From contig DATBLQ010000076.1 of the NCBI GenBank assembly GCA_036555325.1, positions 1 to 64,000 on the forward strand: 64,000 nucleotides of DNA, in the 5' to 3' direction. Positions 7,429 to 16,495 of the stretch are shown here, one piece after another. Source of the DNA: DATBLQ01 sp036555325 (GTDB lineage: Bacteria > Pseudomonadota > Alphaproteobacteria > Rhizobiales > Aestuariivirgaceae). The notes beneath the pieces are model-generated. The model was not told the DNA's origin, did no database searches, and saw only the letters and a list, made by a program, of their open reading frames with translations. Positions within the stretch are counted from its first letter, which is position 1. Every line of letters begins with the position of its first letter. A program made the position numbers and the translations under genes.

Positions 7429-8601
7429 CTATGGGACTCTGAAAGCCTTTAACGAATCCTCATTGAGGTTAATGCCCAATCCAGGCTTGGTTGGTAGAGA
7501 CATTCGGCCGTTTTCCACGACCAACTCTTCGCTGCATAGATCTCGACGCAAGCGCGAATCGGCAAGTTCTCGCGGCAGAAATTCGAGGAATGTGCATGTA
7601 GGCGACACCGCGGCCAAATGAACAGAAGCAGCAATTCCAATGGCGGATTTCCAACAGTGGGGCACTACGGAAAGCCCGCGTTCCTCTGCCATTGCCGCAA
7701 CCCTGCGCGCTTCCGTAAGTCCCCCTACCCGCCCGACGTCCGGCTGAACGACGTTAAGCGCGTTTCGATCCATGAACTCCTTGAACTCGAAGCGCGTATT
7801 CAGCCATTCTCCCGCTGCGACGTGCACTGGTGATGCATAGACAAGCTTGGCATAGCCTTCGATATCATCAGAAGGAAGCGGTGTTTCGATAAAGTAAATG
7901 TTCTGATCGGCAAACATTTCGATCGCCCGCAATGCTTCTCTCCAATCCCGCCAACAATAGGCGACATCGACCATCACGGTAATATCGTTGCCAATGGCGC
8001 TTCGACAGGCGCGAACAACATTGGCGATTTCTCTGTCATCAGCGACCTGCAACGAGTTGTGCGAATATGGGCCCTTGATGCAGACCTCGAGTTTGACCGC
8101 CGCAAAGCCCAGGTCCTTGGCCTTTTGAGCACGCTCGACCAGAACTCTGGTGTAAGTTTCAAGATCGTCACCTTCGGGGAGCAGAGAGGCATAGGGAATG
8201 ATCGTTGGATTGGTCGTTCCTCCGAGCAATTGCCAGCAGGGCTTGCCTTCGATTTTTCCACGCAGATCCCAAAGCGCCATGTCCAGTGCCCCGATGGCGC
8301 AAATGCCGAGACCGCGGCGCCCGGTCATGGCCGAGCCGGTATACATTCGCTCCCAGAGGGTCTCGATATCGCGTGGCTCCTGCCCCAGCAGCATTTCGGA
8401 TAGACCGAGGCCCATGATATGAGTCCCAGGCGCTTCGATCATCGCCCGTGCCACCCAGGGGTTGGTATCTGTTTCGCCAATTCCAACAAGACCCTCATCG
8501 GTGTGGATCTTGACAACAAGGTCGTCCTGCGCGGAACTGCACGCGTCCGCCCGATAGTCGGAAACGAGAAGGACGAAACACTCGATCTTGGTGATCTTCA
8601 T
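7429..8601 (-). CDS. Enolase-superfamily enzyme 1 (mandelate racemase/MLE type)
   Basis: A 390-residue member of the mandelate racemase/muconate lactonizing group. Expected active-site positions are visible: Lys170 and Glu172 (AVKLEV) on strand 2, metal ligands Asp212 (VMVDV), Glu239 (FIETPL) and Glu265 (AAGEW), Asp288 (VVQPDVGR) and His315 (VPHCWKS). Lys-x-Glu replaces the Lys-x-Lys of classic racemases and sugar dehydratases, so the reaction cannot be named. The start at 8601 overlaps the stop of the ABC ATPase gene as ATGA, and a ribosome site (AGGAAGG) precedes it; it is the last gene of the transporter operon. The likely substrate is whatever that transporter imports. Confidence 0.85.
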   Translation of the reverse strand: MKITKIECFVLLVSDYRADACSSAQDDLVVKIHTDEGLVGIGETDTNPWVARAMIEAPGTHIMGLGLSEMLLGQEPRDIETLWERMYTGSAMTGRRGLGICAIGALDMALWDLRGKIEGKPCWQLLGGTTNPTIIPYASLLPEGDDLETYTRVLVERAQKAKDLGFAAVKLEVCIKGPYSHNSLQVADDREIANVVRACRSAIGNDITVMVDVAYCWRDWREALRAIEMFADQNIYFIETPLPSDDIEGYAKLVYASPVHVAAGEWLNTRFEFKEFMDRNALNVVQPDVGRVGGLTEARRVAAMAEERGLSVVPHCWKSAIGIAASVHLAAVSPTCTFLEFLPRELADSRLRRDLCSEELVVENGRMSLPTKPGLGINLNEDSLKAFRVP

Positions 8602-10631
8602 CGTGCAAGACCTTCCTGGGCAGATGGATTTGGTTGGCGGACCGGCCACTCAGCCAGCGTCGTCAGTTTGTCAAGCGGTATGTGGCATCTGATCCGGTGG
8701 CTGCCCGCTCCTTGCCGCCATGGTGGACGATCGGTCTCGCAAACCTCCCCCAGCTGCCAAGGACATCTGCCGGCGTAAACGCAACCCGATGGAACTTTGA
8801 CGATCTCCGATACTCCCAGTTTGACCCGCCTGCGCCGCCCACGCTTAGCAGGCGATGGAACCGCTTGCAGTAGTGTGTGCGTATAGGGATGAAATGGCGC
8901 GGCAAAAATCTCCTCTCGCGTTCCCATCTCCATTATTTCACCACGAAACAGAACGCACACACGATCGGCAAGCATCCTCACGACTGCCAGATCGTGCGAA
9001 ATCATTAGCATCGCGATCCGGTGCTCTTTCTTTAGGCGTTGCAGCAACGCCAGGATATTCGCCTGAACCGAGACATCGAGGGCAGACAGAATCTCGTCGC
9101 ACAAAAGAATAAGCGGCTGGGCGACAAGAGCGCGTGCTATTGCGATTCGCTGACGTTCCCCTCCCGACAACTGATCGGGGAATCTGTCAGTGTAGGAAAC
9201 GTCCAAACGGACATCGGCGAGTACTGCTTTGACAGCCTCCCCAATCGCAGGCGGAGGAAGCCGGAAGAAAAACGCAAGCGGCCGAGCCAAAATGTTGCTA
9301 ATTCTTGCTCTCGGGTTCAGCGAAGCGTCGGGATTCTGAAATATGAACTGGATGTGACGCCGCTGCTCATTGGTCCGCAGCTTCAGTCTTTTTGGCAGCG
9401 GGAGCGAAAGCAGGGAGATCGTTCCCGCCGCGGGAGGCACTAGACCACTGATGGCCCGCGCGATGGTTGATTTCCCGCTGCCGGATTCCCCCACCAACGC
9501 AAACGTCTCGCCTTCGGAGATCGCAAAAGAGATATCGCGAGCGGCGGTGAAAGCTCTCCGGCCTTTGCCATACTGGATGTTGACCCGATCAAGCTTGAGC
9601 AAATCGGGCCCGATGAATTGTGGCGCCTCCTCAACTTGCCGAGTTTCTGGAACTGAGCGGGCAATCTCCTTCCAGCGCCAGCAGGCAACCTTTCCCTCTA
9701 CAGCCGGTTCAAGGATTTGCGGTGTCGCGACGCAGTGCTCCACGCTGAAGTCGCATCGCGGTGAAAACGGACAACCCGGCGGGAGCAACTTGCGCTGCAG
9801 AAATCCACGCAACGGGCGAGGCGAGGCTGCTCCGCCCTCATCGATGCGAGGTATCGAGTCGATGAGGCCGCGGGTGTAAGGATGCTTTGGGCCTGAAAAG
9901 AGGGCGCTTGTGGGTGCTATTTCGACGATCCGACCCGCATACATGACACCGACGCGATCGGCGATCTGAGCGAGCAGCCCTAAGTCATGTGTCACATAAA
10001 GCATTGACATGCCTAGCCGCTCGCGCAGGTCGATCAGCAGTGTAATGATTTGCTCCTGGGTCGTGACATCGAGGCCGGTAGTAGGTTCGTCCAAGACAAC
10101 AAGGTGCGGATCGCGAGCCAGCGCCATGGAGATGCATACTCGCTGCTGCTGTCCGCCGGACAGCTGGTGAGGATAGCGCCGCTGGAAATCGTCTGACGCC
10201 GGCAACCCGACAAGGGAAAGGAGGTCACCTACCTTAGCGGGAAGTTCCTTCAAGTCTGATTCCTTTCGATGTGCGGCCAAAACTTCCCAAATCTGATGGC
10301 CGATGCGCATTCCGGGATTGAGTGCTGTGGTAGGGTTTTGCGGAACGTAGCTGATGCACGCACCGCGTAGCTTATCGAGGTCGATGCGGCGCAACCTCAC
10401 CAAGTCGTGGCCCTTGAACAACACTTTGCCGGTTTGTACCAGCATGGAAGGATGGCGAAAGCCCAAGAGCTGCAGGGCAACAGTCGATTTACCGCAGCCA
10501 GATTCCCCAACGAGACCCAGAACCTCTCCTGTCGCCAGAACAAAGCTCACGTCTTCAACGACGCGGGTCCAGCTTGACCCGTGACGATAGGCAACCGACA
10601 AATTCTCAACCGAAAGCAGTGGCCGTGTCAT
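8598..10631 (-). CDS. Dpp/Opp-type ABC transporter, fused double ATPase
   Basis: A 677-residue protein made of two complete ABC ATPase domains in tandem, equivalent to DppD plus DppF. The first has Walker A GESGCGKST (42-50), signature LSGGQQQR (157-164) and Walker B VVLDEP (178-183); the second has Walker A GESGSGKST (381-389) and signature LSGGERQR. Each is followed by the Cys-containing oligopeptide-type C-terminal segment (GCPFSPRC, GCVYAGRC). It would power the two permeases encoded upstream at the inner membrane. Its start overlaps the permease stop by 4 bases and its stop overlaps enolase 1. The substrate is not deducible; members carry peptides, opines or oligosaccharides. Confidence 0.93.
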   Translation of the reverse strand: MTRPLLSVENLSVAYRHGSSWTRVVEDVSFVLATGEVLGLVGESGCGKSTVALQLLGFRHPSMLVQTGKVLFKGHDLVRLRRIDLDKLRGACISYVPQNPTTALNPGMRIGHQIWEVLAAHRKESDLKELPAKVGDLLSLVGLPASDDFQRRYPHQLSGGQQQRVCISMALARDPHLVVLDEPTTGLDVTTQEQIITLLIDLRERLGMSMLYVTHDLGLLAQIADRVGVMYAGRIVEIAPTSALFSGPKHPYTRGLIDSIPRIDEGGAASPRPLRGFLQRKLLPPGCPFSPRCDFSVEHCVATPQILEPAVEGKVACWRWKEIARSVPETRQVEEAPQFIGPDLLKLDRVNIQYGKGRRAFTAARDISFAISEGETFALVGESGSGKSTIARAISGLVPPAAGTISLLSLPLPKRLKLRTNEQRRHIQFIFQNPDASLNPRARISNILARPLAFFFRLPPPAIGEAVKAVLADVRLDVSYTDRFPDQLSGGERQRIAIARALVAQPLILLCDEILSALDVSVQANILALLQRLKKEHRIAMLMISHDLAVVRMLADRVCVLFRGEIMEMGTREEIFAAPFHPYTHTLLQAVPSPAKRGRRRRVKLGVSEIVKVPSGCVYAGRCPWQLGEVCETDRPPWRQGAGSHRIRCHIPLDKLTTLAEWPVRQPNPSAQEGLAR

Positions 10632-11524
10632 TGAGTGCCCAGCCTTACCGTTCGGCCGAGTATCCGTGCCAAGCCTTCAGTAAATAGATTAAGCCCAACG
10701 ACGAGCGACGCCAAAGCAAGCCCCGGACCCAGCACGGTGACGGGAGAGACAATCAGCAGGGCCCGGTTCTCGCTGATCATCAGCCCCCACTCCGGTGTGG
10801 GAGGCCGCAGGCCAAATCCTAAGAAGCCCAACGACCCGATGAGAACGGGTGCGTATCCGGCGCGCAGCGCAAACTCTACCAGCAGTACTCCGGTGGCATT
10901 CGGCAAAAGTTCGCGCCGCATCACAGACCAGGCGCTTTCCCCGCGAAGCCGGGCAACGGTCACAAAATCACGCGTGGCGATATCGATAGCGGCGGCGCGA
11001 GCCATTCGCGCTATGCGCGGGGCATAGACCAATGCGACCACAAATACTACGAGAACCGGATTTCCCGACAATTCAGCACCAGCGGACGCGATCGCAATGA
11101 GCGCCAGCACCAAAAATGGAATGCTGATGATGGCTTCCAGCAGACGCTGAAGAAGATCGTCGAACAATCCGCCAACATAGCCCGACAGCAGACCTATGAT
11201 CGCCCCTATGACGAGACCCAGCGCAGTAGCGCTGAGCGAGAGGAGAATAACTATATGACTGCCGTGCACGACACGGCTGAACACGTCGCGGCCCAGCTGA
11301 TCCACTCCGAATGGATGTTCCAAACTCATGCCCGAAAGGGGAATGCCCGCTCCCATTTGCGCAAAGCCGAAAGGCGCCCACGACGGGCCGGTAGCTGCAA
11401 CAAGGAGATGTAGAAACAGCACTACGGCCCCCAGCCTGAAACTCATGGGTGTTTGACGCCACAAGCTTATGCCACTCTCCAGGCCTGTCTTCTGGTGTGC
11501 CTGAGCTGTTTCTGTTTTGCTCAT
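10628..11524 (-). CDS. Dpp/Opp-type ABC transporter permease (DppC-like)
   Basis: A 298-residue inner-membrane permease. It shows the DppC arrangement: one span near residues 28-50, a periplasmic stretch containing HPFGVDQLGRDVFSRVVHG, then a block of five spans. The cytoplasmic coupling loop includes ARLRGESAWSVMRRELLPN, the EAA-type motif that contacts the ATPase. Start and stop are tightly packed with its neighbours (4 bases after the DppB-like gene and 4-base overlap with the ATPase), so the operon order is binding protein, DppB, DppC, ATPase, enolase 1. Confidence 0.93.
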   Translation of the reverse strand: MSKTETAQAHQKTGLESGISLWRQTPMSFRLGAVVLFLHLLVAATGPSWAPFGFAQMGAGIPLSGMSLEHPFGVDQLGRDVFSRVVHGSHIVILLSLSATALGLVIGAIIGLLSGYVGGLFDDLLQRLLEAIISIPFLVLALIAIASAGAELSGNPVLVVFVVALVYAPRIARMARAAAIDIATRDFVTVARLRGESAWSVMRRELLPNATGVLLVEFALRAGYAPVLIGSLGFLGFGLRPPTPEWGLMISENRALLIVSPVTVLGPGLALASLVVGLNLFTEGLARILGRTVRLGTQ

Positions 11525-11528
11525 ACGG

Positions 11529-12479
11529 TCATCCGGTCCGCAGTCTCGGGTTCAGCACGACGGCCGCCAAATCAGCAATGAGATTTGCCATCACATAGAC
11601 CAGCGCAGCAATCATCACGGTCGCTTCGATGACCGGCAGGTCCCGCAGTTGCAGAGAATCGACCAGCAAATTGCCGAACCCCGGATAACTGAACACCCTC
11701 TCCACGACGACGACACCGCCAACGAGATAGGCCAAATTCAGCGCAGTCACATTGAGCGTCGGCACAAGCGCATTTGGAAGCGCATGCCTCAGCAGCACTC
11801 TCCTGGCAGAAAGACCTTTGAGTTCGGCCATCTTTATATAATCCGCATCCAATACCTCAATTAGGTTGTCGCGCAACATGCGAACTGCATAAACGGCCAT
11901 TACGACAGCAAGGGTGATGGCAGGAAGCGTCATTGCTCGGAGGTAATCCAAGGCAGTGGAGCTGTCATCGACCAGTGACATCGCCGGAAGAAGGGGAACC
12001 AGAACGACGAACGTGAAAAGAAGAATCGTTGCCAGAAGGAAATCTGGCATCGAAAGAAGTACCAGCGTTATGACCGATAAGACGTGGTCGACCGGGCGGT
12101 CGCGCCAGATCGCTTGCAGCAATGCGGGAATTATCGTGAGCGGGAGGTAAATTAGGAACGCGTAGGCTGACAACAGCACCGTATTGTAGATACGGGGGCC
12201 AAGGATTTCGGCCACCGGCCGGTAGCTGACAAGAGATTTTCCAAGGTCGCCGTGCAGCAAGTTCGCAAGCCAACCGACATAGCGCGTGATAGCCGGACGA
12301 TAGAGACCAAGCTCGTTGCGCAACAGTTCGAGCGTCTCGGGCGTGGCGTCGCGTCCGAGGATTCGCGTGGCGACGTCGCCGGGAAGAATTTCCAGAATCA
12401 GAAAAACGATGGCGGACACCAGCAGCAAAGTGAACGCGGATAGCCCGATCCGAGCGATCGCCAGCTTCACGACGGGCAA
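11529..12479 (-). CDS. Dpp/Opp-type ABC transporter permease (DppB-like)
   Basis: A 316-residue inner-membrane permease with the DppB topology: a first span at residues 9-30 (GLSAFTLLLVSAIVFLILEI), the conserved stretch LPGDVATRILG and ELGLYRPAITRYVGWL, and a later block of spans. The EAA-type loop is MAELKGLSARRVLLRHALPN. It pairs with the DppC-like protein encoded next. A gap of 74 bases separates it from the binding-protein gene; I see no strong hairpin there. Confidence 0.93.
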   Translation of the reverse strand: MPVVKLAIARIGLSAFTLLLVSAIVFLILEILPGDVATRILGRDATPETLELLRNELGLYRPAITRYVGWLANLLHGDLGKSLVSYRPVAEILGPRIYNTVLLSAYAFLIYLPLTIIPALLQAIWRDRPVDHVLSVITLVLLSMPDFLLATILLFTFVVLVPLLPAMSLVDDSSTALDYLRAMTLPAITLAVVMAVYAVRMLRDNLIEVLDADYIKMAELKGLSARRVLLRHALPNALVPTLNVTALNLAYLVGGVVVVERVFSYPGFGNLLVDSLQLRDLPVIEATVMIAALVYVMANLIADLAAVVLNPRLRTG

Positions 12480-12553
12480 GGATTATGCTCCATCTTGCTT
12501 CTGGGCCGGCGCCGCCTCGGGTGGCCCTGTGCACACCCGAGGCACGCTGCTTT

Positions 12554-14080
12554 CTATTTGCAAACCAAGTCCTCGAAATTGAGGTTGAAGTTCTGGGCGC
12601 GTGGGGTGTACCCCTCGCAACCCTTACGCAGCGCCAGAACCTGATGAACGAACATCGGCAGGATAAGTCCACCTTCCTTGGCCAAGAGTTCGCCCGTCTG
12701 TTGAAACAGCTTCGTGCGCTCGGCATTGTCTACCGTCGTATTGGCCTTCAGCAACAACGCATCATAGTCAGGGCGCTCCCATCGCGTCTCTTTCCACTTC
12801 GCGTTCTGCGTATATGCCACCGCCAGGCCTTCCCCTGGGGGTCGCATAGACCACGCCGACGTCAATGCCGGTTTTTTCAACCACACATCGTCCCAATAGC
12901 TCTCAGCAGGCGTGACAATCACATTGATGTCGAAACCTGCAGGCTTCGCCATTTCAGCAAACACTTGCGCCATGCGCACCATGCCGGGTACGCCTTCACC
13001 GGTATAAAGGTCGAATTTCAAGCCATCCTTGTAGCCGGCCTCAGCAAGAAGCTTTTTCGCCAATTCGATGTCCTGCTTGGGCGGTTCCTTTGTATATGAA
13101 GCGGGACTGTTGATCGGCACTGGACTGTCGGCACCGACTTCACCGAATCCCAAGAGGACAGTGTCGACCATCGCCTGGCGGTCGACCACAGCCTTCAGCG
13201 CCTGCCTTACCTTGATATCGTCGAAGGGCTTGGTATCAACCCACATCGAAACAGTCATCGAGTTCGATGCGGCTGTTTCCAGCAATTGGACATTTGGGTC
13301 GTCCTTCAGTGACGGTATCACGGAGGGATCGACATTGAGCATCAAGTCTACCTGCCCCGCCTTTATCGCGGAAACGCCGGCAACCGCCTCTTGCGCAACA
13401 GTAATCCGTAGACATTCGGCCTTCGGCTGGCCTGCGTTCCAATAGTTAGGGTTCTTCCGCAGGATTCTGACCGGCGCGTTGGGAGTGAACTGCTCCTGCA
13501 TGAAAGGACCGGTGCCATCGCCATGAAGCTGAAGCTTGTCGGCTGTTGCGCCCTCAGGAACGATATTGGTGAATTTGTTCGAGATGAGAACTGGAAGCTC
13601 CACCACCGGTTTCGGCGTAGTGAAGGTCACGGTTGTGGCATCGACAGCCTTGATCCCGTTTGGATCGAGAAACTCGAGCACCGCTCGGGCGCCTGAGCCG
13701 GTCTTCTCGTCAAGTAGTCGCTTAAAGGTGTAAACAACGTCGGCAGAGGAAAAGTCCTTGCCGCTATGAAACTTCACTCCCTCGCGCAGCTTGAATGTCC
13801 AAGTCAGCCCATCAGGGGAAACCGACCATTCAGTGGCAAGTTCCGGCGATACATTGAAATTGTCGTCAATGTCGACCAGCCGGTTGTAAACCGCAAAGGT
13901 GTGATAGGCATCATCGCCCGAGTACATGTCGGCCGGATCCATTGACTGTTTTTCACCGCTCCATTCGTAGCCTAGGATCTTGACGCATTCATCGCCCGCG
14001 GCCGCAAGGCTCGGTGATGACATGCCCGCGAAGATCAAGCCGCAAGCGGCGGCCGTCCCCAGAGTTGTTGCAAGTCTCAT
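12554..14080 (-). CDS. ABC transporter substrate-binding protein, family 5
   Basis: A 508-residue periplasmic binding protein of the DppA/OppA family (SBP_bac_5). The start at 14080 is chosen because MRLATTLG begins a typical signal peptide ending near SLAAAG and GGGAGAG lies just upstream; an in-frame ATG at 14146 lacks both. Conserved features include SMDPADMYS near the mature N-terminus and KLREGVKFHSGKDFSSADVV. It delivers the unknown substrate to the Dpp-type permease pair encoded downstream. It is the first gene of the operon, which is divergent from the enolase 2 operon. Confidence 0.92.
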   Translation of the reverse strand: MRLATTLGTAAACGLIFAGMSSPSLAAAGDECVKILGYEWSGEKQSMDPADMYSGDDAYHTFAVYNRLVDIDDNFNVSPELATEWSVSPDGLTWTFKLREGVKFHSGKDFSSADVVYTFKRLLDEKTGSGARAVLEFLDPNGIKAVDATTVTFTTPKPVVELPVLISNKFTNIVPEGATADKLQLHGDGTGPFMQEQFTPNAPVRILRKNPNYWNAGQPKAECLRITVAQEAVAGVSAIKAGQVDLMLNVDPSVIPSLKDDPNVQLLETAASNSMTVSMWVDTKPFDDIKVRQALKAVVDRQAMVDTVLLGFGEVGADSPVPINSPASYTKEPPKQDIELAKKLLAEAGYKDGLKFDLYTGEGVPGMVRMAQVFAEMAKPAGFDINVIVTPAESYWDDVWLKKPALTSAWSMRPPGEGLAVAYTQNAKWKETRWERPDYDALLLKANTTVDNAERTKLFQQTGELLAKEGGLILPMFVHQVLALRKGCEGYTPRAQNFNLNFEDLVCK

Positions 14081-14146
14081 GTCTCTCTCCCTATCGCTTC
14101 CAATGTTTTTCAGGGGCCGGTGTCTCAAAGCCCCATTTTCAACCAT

Positions 14147-14188
14147 TCTGACTGGAATTCTTAGAAGCAGAACAGCAAGCTAGTCAGA
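14147..14188. promoter_or_regulatory. Inverted repeat in divergent promoter region
   Basis: TCTGACT (14147-14153) and AGTCAGA (14182-14188) are perfect inverted copies 35 bp apart from start to start, in the 142-bp region between the divergent binding-protein and enolase 2 operons. On the minus strand TTGACT follows on the outer side as a possible -35 element. The arrangement would suit a regulator that controls both operons, but no regulator gene is in the island. Confidence 0.35.
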
Positions 14189-14222
14189 GTATCTTTGGCA
14201 AGTCAAGAAAGGGGAGCGTTCA

Positions 14223-15368
14223 ATGGAAGGGTTGCGGCTGCGCGGGATTACGTGGGAGCACCGGCGGGCGATCGATCCTCTGGTTAGGACCCTCGGGCTG
14301 TTTGGCTCGCAGCACCCTACCATCGAAGTGGAATGGACATGCCGTCCATTGAGCGGTTTCGAATTTACTTCGGTCGCGGAACTCGCGAAGGTCTACGACC
14401 TGATCATCCTAGACCATCCCTTTGCAGGCGCCATCGCTGAGAGCTCGTGCCTGATACCGCTCGATGATATCATCGGGGCTGACCAACAAGACGCTTTCGT
14501 CGGCTCCTCGTTGGAGTCCTATCGTTACGCCGGTCGCCTCTGGGCAATTCCGGTCGATGCCGCCTGCCAAGTCGCCGTTTCCCGTCCGGATCTCATGGCG
14601 AAATTGGACCGGCAGGCGCCCACCGGCTGGGACCAGGTGCTCGAACTTGGCCAAAAGGCGACGCGATCGGGGCAGCAACTGGCGATTGGGCTGCGCGGAG
14701 TTCACAGCTTGATGACTTTTCTAACGCTCTGCGCCAATCTTGGATCAACTTGCAGCCTCGACCCCCACCAGGCTTTTGCAGATCCCGTTGTGGCCCGGCG
14801 TGCCCTCGCTCTGATGCGCGAGCTTGTCTCCCTTTGCCCTAGAGAATGTCTTGATTGGGACAGCATAGGACTGCACGAGGCAATGGTTGCGCGCGACGAC
14901 TTGGCGTTTTGTCCCGCTGTCTATGGTTACGCACCCTATGCGGAGCAGGATGTCCGCCACCCCTTGCGCTTCCATAATTTTCCTGGACCGGCCGGCCATC
15001 ATGGGTCGACCCTCGGGGGAACCGGTTTAGGGATATCTGCCAAGTCAAAATACCCCGAGGCGGCGAAGGCGTATGCTCGATTCGCCGCTTCACGGAAGGC
15101 GCAGTTCGCCTTTGCGCGCCATCATGGCCAGCCTGCGATGCGAGAGGTGTGGGACGACAGCGACATCAACAGCTTGTATGGCAACTGCTACTTTGCCACG
15201 CGTTCGACAATCGAGCAAAGTTGGATCAGGCCGCGCTATAACGGTTACATTCGTTTCCAGGAAAAGGCAGGCAGTCTGGTTGAAACTCATTTACGCGGAT
15301 CGCTTTCGGAGAAACTTTTGCTCGATAAACTGCAGCGGCTTCATGCGAAGGGTATCAAGTCAAAATGA
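14223..15368 (+). CDS. Solute-binding-like protein without signal peptide
   Basis: A 381-residue protein resembling family 1 extracellular solute-binding proteins (alternating domains; YAGRLWAIPVDAACQVAV, GGTGLGISAKSKYPEAAKAY). The N-terminus reads MEGLRLRGITWEHRRAIDPL and has no hydrophobic signal, so it probably stays in the cytoplasm. RGITWEH near the start also recalls the ligand-binding half of SgrR-type proteins, but no DNA-binding domain is present. A good ribosome site (AAGGGGAG) fixes the start. Its stop overlaps the enolase 2 start as ATGA, so the two are translated together. It may sense or hold the pathway ligand inside the cell; this is inference. Confidence 0.7.
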   Translation: MEGLRLRGITWEHRRAIDPLVRTLGLFGSQHPTIEVEWTCRPLSGFEFTSVAELAKVYDLIILDHPFAGAIAESSCLIPLDDIIGADQQDAFVGSSLESYRYAGRLWAIPVDAACQVAVSRPDLMAKLDRQAPTGWDQVLELGQKATRSGQQLAIGLRGVHSLMTFLTLCANLGSTCSLDPHQAFADPVVARRALALMRELVSLCPRECLDWDSIGLHEAMVARDDLAFCPAVYGYAPYAEQDVRHPLRFHNFPGPAGHHGSTLGGTGLGISAKSKYPEAAKAYARFAASRKAQFAFARHHGQPAMREVWDDSDINSLYGNCYFATRSTIEQSWIRPRYNGYIRFQEKAGSLVETHLRGSLSEKLLLDKLQRLHAKGIKSK

Positions 15369-16495
15369 AAATTACCGACATCGACGTCATCGAATTACGA
15401 GTCCCTGGCTGGAAAGGCGACACCTTTGACGGTTCGTACGACAATTGCCTGGTGATCGTGCACACCGACGAAAACCTCAGCGGCATCGCAGAAGTCGACA
15501 GCGTGCCGTCAGTGATCCGTGCGATCATCGAGGCTCCCCGTTCACACACTCATGCCATGGGACTGAAAGAAGCCATCGTTGGCCAAGATCCAAGCGATGT
15601 CGAGGGGTTGTGGGAACGGATGTATGACTTGACGAGCTACTATGGGCGTCGCGGCGCAGTCATCCATGCGATCAGCGCCGTCGATATCGCCTTGTGGGAT
15701 ATTCGAGGAAAAATCCTGGGAAAGCCGCTTTGCGACGTCCTCGGAACGAGACGGCGCCAGCGCGTCTTGGCTTATGGGACGGTGTATCCGCTGGGCGAAA
15801 CTCCCGATGAAGTGCGAACCACAATCGACCGTGGGCTGAAGCTCGGGCTGAAAGCGATCAAGATTGTGGCTGATCCCTTCTGGCGGAATGATATCGCCAA
15901 GACCAAGTCACTTATTCGGGCGGCGCGCGAACATGTCGGCCCGGAAATAATGCTGATGGTCGATGCCGCAACTGCGTGGGCAACCGTGGAAGATGGCCTG
16001 CCCCTCATGCCCATATTTCGCGACTATGGTTTTCAGTGGGTCGAGGCACCGCTGCCGATAGACGATCTGAAGGGGCATGCGAGGCTGCAAGGCCACGGCG
16101 TTGCAATCGGCGGCGGCGATCTTGGGATGACCACCCGGTATGAGTATGAGCAGCTGTTCGATATTGGCCATGTCGACATAGCGCAACCGGACGTGACCAT
16201 GGCAGGAGGCCTCACAGAATTGTTGCGGATCGCTGAAGTCGCGCGGGCACGCGGCAAGCGCGTCGTTACGCACGGATACAAATCGAACATAACAATTGCA
16301 GCGAATCTCGGCTTCCTCGCACAACACTGGGACGATGAGCCCTTGGAGTATTCGACCAGCTCCTCACCTCTTCGCTGGCATCTTACCAACGAAAGCTTCG
16401 ATATCGACGTCGATGGAAAGGTCGACATCCCGGTGTTGCCAGGCCTCGGTGTCAGTCTGAACATGGATACAGTGCACAAGTATCGCGTCGGCTAA
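15365..16495 (+). CDS. Enolase-superfamily enzyme 2 (mandelate racemase/MLE type)
   Basis: A 376-residue enzyme of the same superfamily as its two neighbours but clearly divergent. Active-site positions: Lys166 followed by Val168 (AIKIV) instead of a second Lys or Glu, Asp200 (LMVDAATAW), Glu227 (WVEAPL), Asp252 as third metal ligand (GGGDLG), Asp276 (IAQPDV) and His303 (VTHGYKS). The retained Lys and His suit proton abstraction beside a carboxylate on Mg2+. The start overlaps the preceding gene as ATGA. It converges on enolase 3 with a 4-base overlap of the stop codons. The specific reaction is unknown. Confidence 0.85.
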   Translation: MKITDIDVIELRVPGWKGDTFDGSYDNCLVIVHTDENLSGIAEVDSVPSVIRAIIEAPRSHTHAMGLKEAIVGQDPSDVEGLWERMYDLTSYYGRRGAVIHAISAVDIALWDIRGKILGKPLCDVLGTRRRQRVLAYGTVYPLGETPDEVRTTIDRGLKLGLKAIKIVADPFWRNDIAKTKSLIRAAREHVGPEIMLMVDAATAWATVEDGLPLMPIFRDYGFQWVEAPLPIDDLKGHARLQGHGVAIGGGDLGMTTRYEYEQLFDIGHVDIAQPDVTMAGGLTELLRIAEVARARGKRVVTHGYKSNITIAANLGFLAQHWDDEPLEYSTSSSPLRWHLTNESFDIDVDGKVDIPVLPGLGVSLNMDTVHKYRVG

